From: Salvator merianae
Lineage: Eukaryota; Chordata; Lepidosauria; Squamata; Teiidae
Length of the DNA: 64,000 nt
Assembly (NCBI GenBank): GCA_003586115.2
Contig: QVOM02000001.1
Coordinates: forward strand, 11,903,253 to 11,967,252
Direction: 5' to 3'
Shown here: piece after piece, positions 10,803 through 23,193 of the stretch
Layout: every line of letters begins with the position of its first letter
How positions within the stretch are numbered: position 1 is the first letter of the stretch
Made by a program: the position numbers and the translations under genes
Notes under the pieces: generated by a model
The model's input: the letters and a program-made list of their open reading frames with translations, nothing else
What the model was told of the DNA's origin: nothing
Databases searched by the model: none

Positions 10803-11639
10803 CTGAGGCAAAGAATGGGTGACTCAAAAAATGTACATTTAAATTCAAAATCTCTGTCATTTATTTCCTTACTAATTCTCGCAAAGAATCAATGATGTCC
10901 TAAACCTGTATCTGGTTCAGTGGCAGTTCATAAAGCATTTCTGTGAGGACAATAGGAGCGCAGCTGGACTCCAGTTGAAGGTCTTGCACTTGGAAATAAA
11001 CTGGGACTTTGGTCCACCACAAACCAAACTGCGGTTCGTTAAAATCAAAGTGAGGCTTTCCAAAGGCCTCTGGCCCCAATCTTGTCCCCTATTGGCCCAG
11101 TCATCCAACCACTAAGCCACCACTGAACTGGTCTGTACCTGTTCACAGGACAGGTGGAGAATTATATGTTGAAATATCTCTCAGACTTCTCACACAGAAA
11201 AAAAAATCCTTCCTATAGAGAAAAATTATAAAGTTAGGAACAACTCTTTCCCTCTGCCTGACTAGTGAAATTTATTTCCTTTTGACCTCCAGTTGCCTAT
11301 GAGCAAAGAAAACACTTCAGTGGTGACACATTTAGTCATACAAGTCCTCACAAGCTATCTGAGGTACTACAGCCTAGGCTCAGGTTTTGTACCCAACAGC
11401 AGGCCTCTTCGTGCATTACTCACATGCAATAAGCAAGTATAGCAAAAGGGCTTCAAAGCAGCATGTGTAACTTAGGGTTACCCTTTGGATTCCAGGTCAC
11501 AGTGTCCTTAATAATTGATAGAAAAAAATAATTTCTGCAAGAGTTACTTGCGCAAGAAAAGACACCAGATGAAATTCTCTCTTCTACACAGCTATTAAGG
11601 AAATGGAATCCTTAGCTGAGTTACACAGGCACATTTTCA
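10803..11639. other. unassigned sequence
   Basis: No exon, RNA gene or repeat family recognised. Confidence 0.4.
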
Positions 11640-12320
11640 GCTCTTTCCACACTTGCCTTCAATGGACTGGATCAGAGCATCCTACATTGATCCAGTCAAA
11701 GGAATCCATCCCAGGTACAGATAGATCCATCCCTAGACCAGAACAAGATGATCTGCATTGAGACAGCTGTTGCAGCCCAGCTCCTGCACTGGCTCCAAAG
11801 CCTCATTCCTGGCCTCAAAGGTCCCAGGCAACCCATCTCAATGGCATACCAAAATGGATCCCCCATACTGTATCAGATCTTGGAGACATGCCCTATCCAC
11901 AGCCTCCATGGTTAATTTACTGCCACTAGTATGCTGGCAGTCCTCTTTAAAGAGGGCCCTTTCCGCACTTGGCCTTATTGCAGATTATATCCCGGAACAG
12001 GGACCTGCCATCCACATGCTAGTGCAAACTATAAAAGGTCTTGCCCAGGGCCTACCATAGTCTGCACTAGCATGCAGATGGCAGGTCCCTATTCCGGGAT
12101 ATAATCCACAATAAGGCCAAGTACAGAAAGGACCGAAGTCTACCAGTAAAGTGAACCAAACAGCCTTTTTAAGCTGCCTAGTCTGGTCTGTTTCAGTCTA
12201 TGCTTCATTCTGTGTGGACAAAGCATACTAGCAGAATCCCCCACTAGACTGCATCAGCAGTGCGGAAGGGAGGCCCACAGTCTCCTTGTTGATCTGGAAT
12301 AAGGGTAAGTTTGGAAACAG
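11640..12320. mobile_element. non-autonomous DNA transposon (copy C3) carrying a nested MITE
   Basis: It opens with GCTCTTTCCACACTTGCC and closes near TAAGTTTGGAAACAGTC, imperfect inverted ends. The interior shares 'ctccaaagcctcattcctggcctcaaagg' and 'ccaaaatggatcccc' blocks with the copy at 3216. The 180-bp palindromic MITE at 11,955-12,134 lies inside it. No coding capacity. Confidence 0.6.
11955..12134. mobile_element. 180-bp palindromic MITE (copy A2)
   Basis: Second copy of the 3691-3868 element with the same foldback arms, including the facing GACCTGCCAT and ATGGCAGGTC blocks. It sits inside the larger C3 element and is therefore the younger insertion. Confidence 0.8.
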
Positions 12321-12589
12321 TCTTAGTCCAACCTTAAAGCTGCACGATTCTTCTGATTCTGTTGCTACTGGGCAAAGCTTACCAATGGCAGAGACATTTC
12401 TCTATGATAGATATTCCCTCAAACATTAAGAACTCCAGACTTTCTCCGTGCTCCATCTACATCTCCACATACACAGCATCCTTGGAACAGAATACTGCCT
12501 CTCCCCCCAAACAGCATCTTAATCTAGACAAGGCCTTTGCAAATACTACTCAGATGTTGCTATATGCAGAGCAGACTTTTTTAGAAGTG

Positions 12590-13130
12590 GTGAGAATATA
12601 TATAAATAATTTTATTTGCATAGGGCAGGCTTCTTATGATTGTCTATGGTTTGCAAGATAGACAATAACAGAAACAAGAAAAAATAAAAAATAAAAAAAG
12701 CTGAAATAATCATGGTCAGACTATTGAACAGCTCTAACAGCACAGGTAAAAAAATGTTTTTAGACATATTTTTGAAAAACAACAGCAAGAGAACAACTGG
12801 AATCTCAATTGGAAGAGAGTTTCAAAGAGGGGAAGTCGCATCCAAAAAACTTCTCTTCCTGACCCTGGCTCGTAATACCTCATGTGAGGCAGGGATTTTA
12901 ACAAATGAAGAATGAGCCAAGAGCTTGGACTGCTGGCTGGGAGAAGGTTCTGCAGGGCTCAGAGGAAGATTCTTTCCCAATCATGCTGAAAGCTTAAGGG
13001 TATGATCCTGGGACCATCTGTGTACAATCTATCTGCTAGGCTCTATTACTGAGAAATGACTCTTCCTAAAACTTCCCCTAAGCTCCTGTCCCAAACCAGA
13101 CTGGACATTCCCATAGTCATCCCTTGTAGT
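12590..13130 (-). mobile_element. L2-type LINE 3' end (minus strand)
   Basis: The plus strand shows the inverted L2 tail followed by 'aatctcaattggaagagagtttcaaag', matching the inverse of the ORF2 C-terminal 'lWnsLp' region. Frames are broken. An ATTTT pentanucleotide run (13,137-13,160) lies just beyond it. Confidence 0.5.
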
Positions 13131-13199
13131 GCTCAATTTTATTTTATTTTATTTTATTTAACATTCCTCTGCACCCTTCACCAGGCACCCATATGTGAA

Positions 13200-14116
13200 G
13201 ACCATCTCTGGTGCGGTTTTCATTTTTGCTTTATTTTATAAAGATTGTATTACATTATTGTTAACTATTATATTATTACATTTTGTCTTACTTATGAATT
13301 GTTTCTTATGAATTGGAAAACATGGTGCTGCTTGGGGAAGGAGAATGGAAAAGAAGAGGACAACCATCTAGTAGGTGGATAGGCTCAATTACAATAGTAA
13401 TGAAAACCTTGCTGGCTGATCTAAGAAAGATCACAGAAGACTGGTCAGTCTGATGGAAGTCAATGCGTATGGACTAGATGGCATCAAGCAAGCAAGCAAA
13501 TATTTGGGATTGCCAACACTGATTAAAAAAAAAGTCTAGCAAAAAGCTAACAAAATGTTTCAAGTAGCCTTGAAAATTAAGCTGATAAAACTAAGCTGCT
13601 CTGCTGCTATGAGCACAATACAAACAATACATTATATTGTTTCATTCTGGAGCCACCAGAAGGCACACAAATCTTCTTCAAATTATATACTTGCAGCTCT
13701 TGTAGGGATTAGTAGAAAATATCAACTGAAGCACCCATACAAGAGTTTTTAAAAGCTTCTGTTTTTGAACAACTCAACTAAAGGAACTTTTCCAAACATT
13801 GGCTCATACTAACTTTCTGTTTTAACCAAAACATCACTGCTAAGGTATGCCTGATATGTATCAAAGAACATATTCACCTCAAGTGGTGCTGAGTTTGCAC
13901 TACCCATGAATTATCTATCTAGTGGCTGTAGGATACAGACATACACACAATCAGCCGATTTCATGGTAGTAGCCTTCCCCAGACTGATGCCAATGAGATC
14001 CTTTGGACTTTTACTCCCATCGGTCCAAGGCAGTACTCCTGACAGAAGTTGTTATCCAAAGATCTGGTGACCCTCAGGCTCTGAATTCACAGATCAGAAT
14101 TCCAGTTTTGCCCCTT
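13200..14116. other. unassigned AT-rich sequence
   Basis: No gene recognised. Stretches such as 13,240-13,310 resemble a LINE tail but cannot be assigned. Confidence 0.35.
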
Positions 14117-14628
14117 ACCCTTTCTGCACATACTCTTAGCATAATATAGGAAAGGGTCTAGAAGCCTCTCTTCCGCACACTGGTGTGGCATAAAGGAACC
14201 CCCTCCCTGTTCTAGTATGCTCTGTCCGCACAGACAGAACACAGATTAGGTTAGGGCACCCAAAATGGCATCCTAGTCCAGTTTACTGGTAGTCCTCAAT
14301 GTCAAGGTTTACTAACATACTGGGGGATGCCATACCAAATCATGGAGGCCCACTTCAGTGGTGCAATAAGGTGTGCTGCTGAAATGTGTTCCCCAGGACC
14401 ACGAAAGTTCCTGGCCTTCAGAACATGTGGAGGCACTCTGCACTGGTTCTGAAGCTGAAATGAGCTTTGGAGTCCACGAGGGGACCGGTGCAATACAAGG
14501 CATTCCAATGTAGACAGTCTTGTTCTGTGCCAGGACCAGCCCATCCCAGCCTGGGACAGATTGCATATTCCGGTACAGGGCAGCCCGCCCTATACCGAGA
14601 TAGCCCAGGCAAGTGCGGAAGCAGGGCC
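14117..14628. mobile_element. non-autonomous DNA transposon (copy C4)
   Basis: The left end ACCCTTTCTGCAC and right end GTGCGGAAGCAGGGCC are inverted. The interior carries 'ctggtgtggcataaaggaacccc', 'caggctgggatgggctggtcctg' (as reverse complement) and related blocks shared with the copies at 3216 and 20495. Overlapping minus-strand frames here are shadows. Confidence 0.65.
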
Positions 14629-14954
14629 ACATCCAAACATACCCCGGACCTTGGAATCGGTCCACGCTTTCAGAGTATTAAAGTGAACTGGCATATATCC
14701 AAAGGCACAGATTCCTTGTTGTTAAGGCACGTCTCACTTACATTAATGGCTCAATGATCCCTCTGCTATTTGCGCAGTATTAACAGTATCTTGGTGGGGA
14801 AAGCCATGCTTGAAACCAGCTTGTGGCATCTTCCCTCAGAACATCATTGTCTGTTCTGATGTGGCTGACAGATCTCAAGAGCCAAGAATGGCGGTTTCTT
14901 CAGCACTGTTTATTTAACTGGGAAACCTGCACTAAGGAAGGCCTTGCCATTGTT

Positions 14955-16200
14955 TTATTTTATTTATATTTATATCCCACTCTAAACCCAAAGGTCCCAA
15001 GTCACTACAAAAACAGATAAAATAGATTATCTAAAACAGAAACAGTGCCTGCATGAGGAAGGAATGTTCTTCCCTCAGTCAAAGGCCTGGTTAAAGAGGT
15101 ACATCTTCACCAGACATCTAAATTCATCCAATGAGGGTGCCTGACAAATCTCAGAGACTGTTCCACAGTCTGGGGGCTACCACCAAGAATGCCCTCCCAT
15201 GCGTCCCCACCTCCTTAAGATGGTAGCACAGCCAAGAGGTCTTACTGGCAGGTCTTAGGGCATAGACAGGTCTGTAAGGAAGGAGGCGTTCCTTTAGATA
15301 ATTGGAGCCCAGGTCATTTAGGGCCTTAAATGTTAATGTTAATACCTGGTCTTGGTAGCAGACAGGCAATCAGAGCAGTCCTTTTTGGACCAGGGTGATG
15401 TGCATGTGGCTAGTAGTGCCAGTTAGCAGTTCAGCTGCTACGTTCTACACCAGCTGTAGCTTCTGAACCATCTCCAAGGACAGCTCCCCATAGTGCACAT
15501 TATAGTAAACCAATTTGAAAGTTACCAGAGCATGAATTACTGTGGCCAAACTGTCTCTATCCAGAAAGAGCCACAGCTGGTGAACCAGCCAAAGTTGGAA
15601 GTAGGTGCTCCAGGCCACTGCCTCCACCTAAGCCTCAAGTGTCACCACAGAGTCCAAGAGCACTCCCAGATTACACACCTGTCCCCTCCAGGGCAAAGCA
15701 ACCCCATCGAGAACAGGATGTCTCCCTTCTTCATGGACATAAGACTTGTAACACACAGCACCTCTACCATGTCTGGATTCAGCTTCAATGTACTGGCCTC
15801 CATCCAGCCCATTACTGCCTCAATGGACCTGTCAAACCTTCAGATGACTTGGAGAGGTATTGCTAGCTGTCATCTGTGTATTGATGGCATGTTAGCCCAA
15901 AACTCCTGATGATCTCTCCATGCCTCGTGGACTCCATGTTCAAGAACATGGAAGATGAGATCAATCCCTGCAGAGCCCCACAAGTGTCCAGGGCAATAAG
16001 CCACTCTCTGTCATCAACACTGGAGATAGGAATGGAACCACTGAATGGAACCAGAGTCAACTCCCAGACTCTTTTGCCTCTCCAGAAGAATGTCATAGTC
16101 AATGGTATCAAAAATTCCCTGGGAGAACCAAGAGAACCAACAGAGTGAAACTACCTCTGTTTTCTCCTGGAGCAGGTCATCATTCAGAGTTACCAACACA
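14955..16200 (-). mobile_element. L2-type LINE ORF2 remnant with reverse-transcriptase motifs
   Basis: On the minus strand the pieces run in order. 16,199-16,014 holds FDTIDYDILLERQKSLGVDS and IQWFHSYLQ (RT motif 3 region). 16,111-15,863 holds ALQGLISS, EIIRSFGL and YHQYTDDS (YxDD region, with the first Asp replaced by Thr). 15,369-15,151 holds LTFKALNDLGSNYLKERLL and VVAPRLWNSL. Stops and frameshifts separate them. The 3' tail is at 14,955-15,020. It cannot be functional. Confidence 0.9.
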
Positions 16201-18156
16201 TTAGAGAAAATAAGGCAGTTGCCTCAGGGAGCAGGTCCTGGAGCTTGACATTTTAACAGCAACAAAAAGGGTAAAAACAAAACAAAACCCAGAGCTGTGT
16301 GGGTCTTCTAATCTGACCTGCTCCTGCAAAACTGCAAAGACATGGTGAAGGAAGATTCAACTGTCACTCTAGTGACCTTCTGTCTTCATGTTTACCTCAC
16401 ACAACATAATGTCTCAAGGTAGTCCTAAGTATCCTAGTAAGCCCTGCAGTGCATTGTATACTGGCTCAGTATAAAGATGTGAAAGACATCAGACCAACTG
16501 TCACCAGAAAATTCATCTTGCCTGAAGGCAGTGGAGGAGAAAAAACAAGCTGAGGAATTCCTCCAACAGGTCCCAATAGTGGCCTCTCCCAGCTCCACAC
16601 CTGATGTAGAGTGAATTTGCTTTTATTTTAATACCTATATTTTTGTTCTATAAATCACTAGGGGATCTCAAGTTCAAGCATGCCAATAAAGATAGCCAAT
16701 AAAGACGTGTTAAGTGACTTCATGAGCATTCTTGCTGGTAGGCTTCCCAAGAGCATCTCGCTGGCCTCTATGAGAAAAAGGAACTTTTCCAAGATGAGGC
16801 TTCAGCTTAACCCAACAAGGCTCTGTTCTCAGGCAAGAGAGGCCAAGCCTTTTTGAGCCAATGGCCACCTTTATTCCTTATTAACTCTGCAGCGGGCCAC
16901 ACATAACCAACTGTTTGAAAGTGACTTTCAGGGACTATGACTCCTGTAATCCATTGTCACATGGTTGCTGTAGCTAAGGATCCTGGGAACTTCAGCCACA
17001 AAGGAGACCTTTCCCACCCTCTGAGAGCAAGTCCATCCACTCTACACTCTTGTGTGTTCACGCACACTTCCAATGGGTGCCCACGTGAACACCCAAACAT
17101 GCCAACTAGCCTCCCACCCCCCATCATGAAATATTGCATCCCATGACAGAGGAGAGGGTGAACTGCATTCCTTTCACAGTACTGGGCTGAATGGATTCAA
17201 AATTCTCCACCTCAGCCAAATACCACATCTACTATTTTCACTCTTTTTGCCATTGCTGTCCCAGTCAGGCCGGTCAGGTAGGAGCAAAATAAAAATGGCT
17301 TCCAGATCCCTCAAACAGGAGGTGAGCCTCCTCTGTCCTTAGCACAGCTAAAGCTGAGAAAGTAAGGCTTTCCTCCTTGACAAAGCTATCTTTATACCTG
17401 CCTACTGGGCTTTACATGAATCTCTGCTAGCATTGCTATCTACCCACCCCCATTCTATGCCTTGCCACAGCTCAACCTACTTTCTTCCTTACAAAGCACA
17501 AGACGAAGCAGGAGAGACATCCAGCCATCTTGATGCCATGATTGAAAGCTTCCCACACAGAAAAGGAAAACAGGCTTTCAATTAGAGAAAGAAACTCTTC
17601 TTCCCCAGAATGAAATCTGCCTTGGTTTGCGAGAAAGGTAGTTCAATGAAACGTTCAAGGAGCTCTTATCTCTACACTGCAAGCTGAATACGGATTTTAA
17701 AAATAGTTACTCTGTCTTCTAAGGTCCAGCAGCAGAAAGTGATATAGAAGAACCAAACCCCTTCCCCCAAAGCCTAGGAATGAGAGCTTTAAGGGTTTCT
17801 GAGGAAAAAAAAATAAAGGAAGAAGTGAATTGTACCATTGCTTTTAAATCTGCATGGCTTCTGTTTGCCTGTCAACAATTATAGATATATAATTCAGTTA
17901 CCTGTCATATGTATGGATTTCTCTGCAAACCAAAAATAGGGGTCTGGAGGTTGGGGTGGGGGTGGGGGCAAAAGAGCAAGTTTGGTGACTGCAGACATGG
18001 GGGGGTTGGGAATATTTCAAGATGGCGCAGGTAAAAAGAGTTTGGAGGGTTGGGGGAACAGAGGGAGGGGTGGAATATGGGGACAGAGAGACAGAGGAAA
18101 AGATAAAAACTTTGAGGAGATATGGAGTGTGGACAGGGGTCTGCAGGAGCTGTGAG
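16201..18156. other. unassigned sequence with a G-rich tract
   Basis: No gene recognised. G-runs at about 17,948-17,970 and 18,000-18,080 could form quadruplex-like structures on the plus strand. A possible 21-nt minus-strand microexon (17,902-17,922) has a good pyrimidine tract and a GACAG|GTAACT donor but nothing else to support it. Confidence 0.35.
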
Positions 18157-18503
18157 TAGAGATGTGCAAAGTTCAGCTCCTGTTCAAAAATTCAGTTGAA
18201 CAGTTCATGTTTGCAGAACATTGAACGTGCAGTAGTTCACATATCCAGAAACTTGATTGAACCGAATCAGTTCTCCACTCGTACACACGAAAAATTTGAT
18301 CGAATAGTTTGTGTTCGCTGTGGTTTTGCCCTTGAAGAGGGCTTTTTCCAATGGGAAAAGCTGTGTATTTTGTTTTCAAACAAGTCTGAAATGGAACACA
18401 AACAACCACTTGTTCAATTAAATGGCTCACCAGTGAACCAAACAAACTGGTGCTTGGTTCGACAGAGAACTGAACACACGGATTTCCTTTATGCACATCT
18501 CTA
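18157..18503. mobile_element. 347-bp MITE with TAGAGATGTGCA ends
   Basis: The 12-bp terminal inverted repeats are TAGAGATGTGCA at the left and TGCACATCTCTA at the right. The interior is rich in 'gttcag', 'gaacac' and 'ttggttcg' words, as in similar lizard repeats. No transposase. The same left end appears alone at 37,447. The open frames on both strands are incidental. Confidence 0.75.
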
Positions 18504-18789
18504 GCTGGGAAGGAAGCTGGGGGCTTGGCAAGGTGCAGGAGGGAATGGACAGCAAAATGGGATGGTTTTGCCAGCAGGTTTTGGGAGCCAGAGATCTCTG
18601 TCTCTCCATGTACACAGCCAGTTTACACAGTTGGGCTTTGCAGACAGTTATGTTAATTGCTAAGATCACTATAACCTTTCATTTTTCATACGAAGAACAG
18701 ACACAGGTATTTACATGTTTAGATATTTATTCTGTCATATGCCAGAAAGTCTTGCAACAGTAAAAGCAAAATGTAAAATGAACACACTA

Positions 18790-19870
18790 AAAACAAAGCA
18801 GTACCTGAAAATGGGAAGGGGAAGCTGTATCCTTAGCCAAAGACCAGAGTAAGTGATATGTCTTTACTAATCTTCCGAAGGTATATAATGAAAATTCCTT
18901 GTGTAGCTCGGGATGGAGGATATTCCATAGTTTGGGGGCTACCATCAAGAAGGCCATATCCTGGCTCCCCACATCTTTTAAGATGGTGGTATAACCAGAG
19001 GGCCACACAGAGTACAATACAATGGTCCAAACTGGAAGTTACCAGAGCATGGGAAACTATGGTCAGATCATTGCTGTCCAGAAAGCGACGCAGCTAGGAA
19101 CGAGGCAAAGATGGAAGAAGGCACTCTTGGCCACTGCCTCCACCTGAGTTTCAAGCATCAGCGCAGAGTCCAAGAGCATCCCCAGATTCCACATCGGTTG
19201 TTCCAGGGCAATAAAACCCTACTGAGAACAGGGTGCTGCCCTATGTCATGGAACAAGACCCTGTGACAAACAGAACAACCATCTTGTCTGGATTCAGCTT
19301 CAATTTATTGATCCCACCCATCCAGCCCATTACTGCCTCCAAGCACCTGTTAAGCACTTCAGCCACCTCTTCTGATTCAGATGGCATGGAGAGATACCTG
19401 CATATTGATGATACCTCATCTTCATATTGATGATACCTCATTCCAAATCTCCTGATGGCCTCTCCCAGTGGCTTCATATAGATATTAAACAGCACAGGAC
19501 ATAAGATCGACTCCTGAAGAACCCCATACATGATTTCTCGGGACATTAAGAATCTCCCACAATCACTCTCCAACATTGGTCTTAAGAGATAGGAGTGGAA
19601 CCATCACAACATGGTACCTCCAACTCCCAGATTCCATAACCTTTCCAGAAATATTCCACGGTCACCGGTATCAAAAGCCACTGAGAGATCCAAGAGAACA
19701 AACATGGTTGTATTCCCTGTCATTCTTCTGGAGAAGAGTATCAACCAGGGTAACCAAGCCAGTTCCTGTGCCATAACTGGGCCTGAAGCCAGATTGAAAT
19801 GGGATTCGATAACATGGTCTGAACAAGATGTGGTAAGCTACAGCAAATAGTTTTTGCAAATCAAGATTGC
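18790..19870 (-). mobile_element. L2-type LINE ORF2 remnant with reverse-transcriptase motifs
   Basis: Minus-strand pieces in order: 19,859-19,671 holds QSGFRPSYGTGTGLVTLVD. 19,576-19,241 holds SILCPVLFNIYMKPLGEAI, then RRFGMRYHQYEDEV and AVMGWMGGINKLKLNPDKM, with the YADD box altered to YEDE. 19,017-18,787 holds MAFLMVAPKLWNIL. This is the same lineage as 14,955-16,200, broken by frameshifts and with a damaged catalytic box. Confidence 0.9.
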
Positions 19871-20494
19871 GCTATCAGAAAACATTTCATGAGATCACTA
19901 TGCCAAAGCAGTAGCACCACAGTCAAAATCTGCGCTAACTTGTTGCTGCCAACGTATCCATGGTCCAGGCATATTTTTTCCTTGAAACAAATGGCAAACA
20001 GCTTTCCTTCAACTGTGGAAATTCCAATATTCTGTTTTCATTGTTATTTAACATCTAGTTATTTCACTATTAGTATGGATGGGATATACACTGTGCAGCA
20101 GTGAATTTGGGGGTACTATTAAATAGCAACCGAGCAGCTCTAATGCGGAGAAGATTGGCAGCATAGATGACATTTCCCCTCATATACTGTATCCGAAAGA
20201 CTTTCCCACAGATAATGAAGCAGACTCATTTTCTGTTGCTCCATGGAGCATTAGACAAATGGATAGAAATTTCAAGAGGGAGATTTCAACTAAACATTAG
20301 AAAGAAACTTCCTATCAGAAAGAGCTACGCTAAAGGCAGAGGTGATGGTTCTTACTTTTTCAGAAATGGCACATGATATTTTGGTAACCCAGTCCCTAAA
20401 TGTAAATAAAGCGTGCCATAGTGATAAACATCTAAGAAGAAGAAGATGAACAACTGAGAATGACAAAGAGTACTACTTGTGGGGATAAGACATA
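19871..20494. other. unassigned sequence
   Basis: No exon or repeat recognised. The segment at 20,215-20,360 looks like a decayed LINE frame on the plus strand but could not be assigned. Confidence 0.35.
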
Positions 20495-20938
20495 GGCCCT
20501 TCCGTATTTACTATTAAAGTGGATGACAAGGAGTTCAGGAGCCTCCCTTCCACACCTTGGCTCTGTCCCCTGCTAGTACACTCCATCTGCATTGAACAGA
20601 ACATATACCAGGCTAGGCAGCCCAAAATGGCCACCTAGTCTGGGATGCTGGTAGAGCTTTTTAAAAAGGTCTATCAGAGGACTAGTGGCTGCTAAACCGG
20701 ATCATGGGGATGTGTGAACATGACATCTGAAATGGGTCTCCCAGAGGTTCTGAGGTCAAGAACTTTCATTCCTGGTTGTTGGAGTCCTTGGAGCATTTGG
20801 ACGGCTGTCCTAGGACACCTTCTGCACTGGCTCTGAAGCTGGCACAAGAAATGCGAACAGCCTTGTTCGGTAACAGCTGGGCTGCTCCTGCTGATCCGCT
20901 CCCATAGGAGCAGTCCAGTAAAGGTAAGTGTGGAAACC
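20495..20938. mobile_element. non-autonomous DNA transposon (copy C5)
   Basis: It starts GGCCCTTCCGTATTTACT and ends GTAAGTGTGGAAACC. The interior has 'gagcctcccttccacaccttgg' and 'ggtctcccagaggttctgagg' blocks related to C4 and C6. No coding capacity. Confidence 0.6.
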
Positions 20939-21179
20939 GTGAGTGTCATTTAAGTGCAATATATAGTAGACACAAAAGATGCTTTGTTTTTTGTTAGTTG
21001 ATGTGTTATGAAATCCATAGTTGCTAAGTCCCAAAGCTTACTGTTTCCAATTCTGAGCAATTGTTGTTGGAATAATTATATATTTGCATATCATTTTAAT
21101 GATGATTATACTTACTATTATAACGGAATATTAGTGTGAAAAGAAGCTTCGGTGATCATCCTCTTCTGTTAATATTGTC

Positions 21180-21310
21180 CTACACTGGGAGGCATGGGTT
21201 ACTAGGTTTTAATTATGTTTATCTGGTATTTCTGATTACAACGGATGTGTGATCTGTCCTGAGACCTTTAGGTGAAGGACAGAATAGAAATATTTTGAAA
21301 TAAACAAACA
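21180..21310 (+). mobile_element. L2-type LINE 3' tail
   Basis: It ends 'tgtcctgagacctttaggtgaaggacagaatagaaat' and passes into an AAATA-rich tail, matching the L2 ends at 9,830 and 28,680. Confidence 0.65.
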
Positions 21311-21721
21311 GTCTTGCCTCAAGCTTCATGTAGAAATCTTGTAACTATTATGTTCCTGAGAGACATTCCCCAATCCTCTGCTTAAATGCCTCTCTATCTG
21401 AGAAGAACGCATATGCAGGGCCTTTTTTCAACAGAAACAAAAGCCTGTTTCCAATTTTGTGATATTCTGCCTATCATTTTTCCCTTTGCCTTTTTCATAG
21501 CTAAAAAAAAATCTTCTCCACACTAGACGCCAAAAGGAATGTCAACACACTATAACTGATGGCCTAGATTCAGAATCACCAGCTACTAGAAAGAGCTAGG
21601 TTAATTATTAATGAATTGTACACTCCAAAGGTAACAGCATAAAAAAGGAAAGAAGAGAAGGGTAGCATCTTAAAGCAATGCTATAAAAGTTGACAACTTT
21701 TTTTTCCTTGTCCAAGGAAAA

Positions 21722-22150
21722 AACTATAAGAGGAGTCCTGCTGGATCAGGCCACAGCCTACCTATTTCAGCATACTGTTTCACACAGTGGTCGACCAATG
21801 GCTTCTGGGCATCTCACGCAGAAGACAAAGGCAAGACCTTCCCCTGCTCTTGACTTCCTGCAAATGACCTTTATAGACATCCTGCCTGTCTCTCCACCCT
21901 GGAGACAGTACCTAGGCACTCATTCTAGTCGTCATTGATACACCTAGCCTCCATAAATCTGTCCAATCCATTCTTAAAATTGTTCAGGCTGGTTGCTGTC
22001 ACCACCTCTTCCAGTAGTAAATTCCATAGACCAATGACCCTTTGGGTGGAAAAATACTTCCCCTTGTCGGTCCTAACTCTCCTACCCCTGGTCCTAGCAT
22101 TGTGTGATAGAGAAAATAATTTTTTTCAGTCAGATCCCCTGTTAAGCTTG
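21722..22150 (-). mobile_element. CR1 LINE 3' end (minus strand)
   Basis: The sequence is collinear with 6,781-7,200: 'gctggatcaggcc', 'cacagtggtcgaccaatggcttctg', 'aaggcaagaccttcccctgctct', 'attccatagaccaatgacc'. It is the 3' part of the same CR1 group and carries no usable frame. Confidence 0.85.
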
Positions 22151-22330
22151 CTAACATCTCAGTCAGAATTGTGCAAGCCATGTAACATTTAACCAGGAAC
22201 AGTTATTTTACGCTATAACAGTTTGGGGGTCCACTGACAAAAATGTGCCCTACACTCCATTATTTTATTTAGAGCCTGCTCCTGAAAATGATCCCCAAAC
22301 TATCATGTGTTCAGATTCAAACGACTTCTA

Positions 22331-22740
22331 AGGCTACCTCCAGATGTGAGATAAATCCCACAATCTTCTCTGCATTGCACTGGGATTGCCAGATATCCCC
22401 ACGACATCCCCAATGCAATGTCAATTGCAACACATCAAAAATGTGTCACAAGGCTGTTAACAGGAAACCAAGCAGCAACGTCAGGTTTTTTGTAATAGCC
22501 TCACTTACCAGCATGTCTGGTAAGTGCAGACAAAGTCACCTCACTGGGAACTTCCTGGAGCCAGAAAGCAGATAGAGTTTTGCTGGCATCCAGAGGTCCC
22601 CAGTAAGGCTATTTTGTATGCCTCTCACCAGGCACCAGGTAAGCCAGGATCTGCAGCATGCATCTGGTGGGAGACAACAAGAAGCAGCTGTGGGATCTTC
22701 TTTATATCCCATGTTGCCTCTTCCCATCTGGAGACAGCCT
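22331..22740. mobile_element. non-autonomous DNA transposon (copy E1)
   Basis: Terminal inverted repeats are AGGCTACCTCCAGATG at the left and CATCTGGAGACAGCCT at the right. The interior contains 'gtctggtaagtgcagac' and 'ggtaagccaggatctgcag', which mimic splice donors. Related, less complete copies occur at 24,890, 45,632, 46,560 and 52,945. Superfamily unresolved, no transposase. Confidence 0.65.
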
Positions 22741-22980
22741 AAAAGATTGTCATGCTGTCATAGTTTATCCTACTCAAGATTAAAAACAAACAAACATTTA
22801 TTGCATCTATATATACCAGCCCCCAAACAATCTCATTTTCAGGATTTTCTCAGAAATGTTTGGACTCAAGCATTTTCTGTAGTTGGTGAAAATGATCTCA
22901 GCACCCAGAGATCAGGGAAGAGAAAATCATCAAAAGCAAATTATATACATTTCACCTTACTTCCAAGAGCTACTCACATT

Positions 22981-23185
22981 CAGCGGCGGACGGCAGCTTT
23001 AAGCTTTGGTGTTCACACCCCTCGCGAAGCGCGCCATGGCTGTTCGCAGGGCCTCTGGGCCTCCGTACTGCCTCAGCAGGTCGGACCTGCTGAGGCAGTA
23101 TGGAGACCCAGAGGCCCCGCAAACGGCCATAGCGCACTTCGTGCGGGGCGCGAACACCAAGGCTTAAAGCCACCGGCCGCCACTG
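22981..23185. mobile_element. 205-bp foldback hAT MITE with target duplication
   Basis: The element begins CAGCGGCGGACGGCAGC and ends, as reverse complement, CAGTGGCGGCCGGTGGC. It is flanked by a perfect 8-bp duplication, CTCACATT, at 22,973-22,980 and 23,186-23,193. Its arms pair over nearly the whole length around one central base (CCTCAGCAGGTC | G | GACCTGCTGAGG, about 23,070-23,096). It is GC- and CpG-rich in an AT-leaning neighbourhood. Frames that run through it on both strands are artefacts of the palindrome. Confidence 0.92.
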
Positions 23186-23193
23186 CTCACATT

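Noticed and set aside
17265..17321. 57-nt plus-strand exon candidate (good acceptor, GAG|GTGAGC donor)
   Set aside because: Too short to judge, donor ordinary, no neighbouring exon; chance occurrence is likely.
18015..18040. AAGATGGCGCAG|GTAAAA, resembling a translation start at a splice donor
   Set aside because: No CpG island or promoter around it, only three codons; a YY1-like word by chance.
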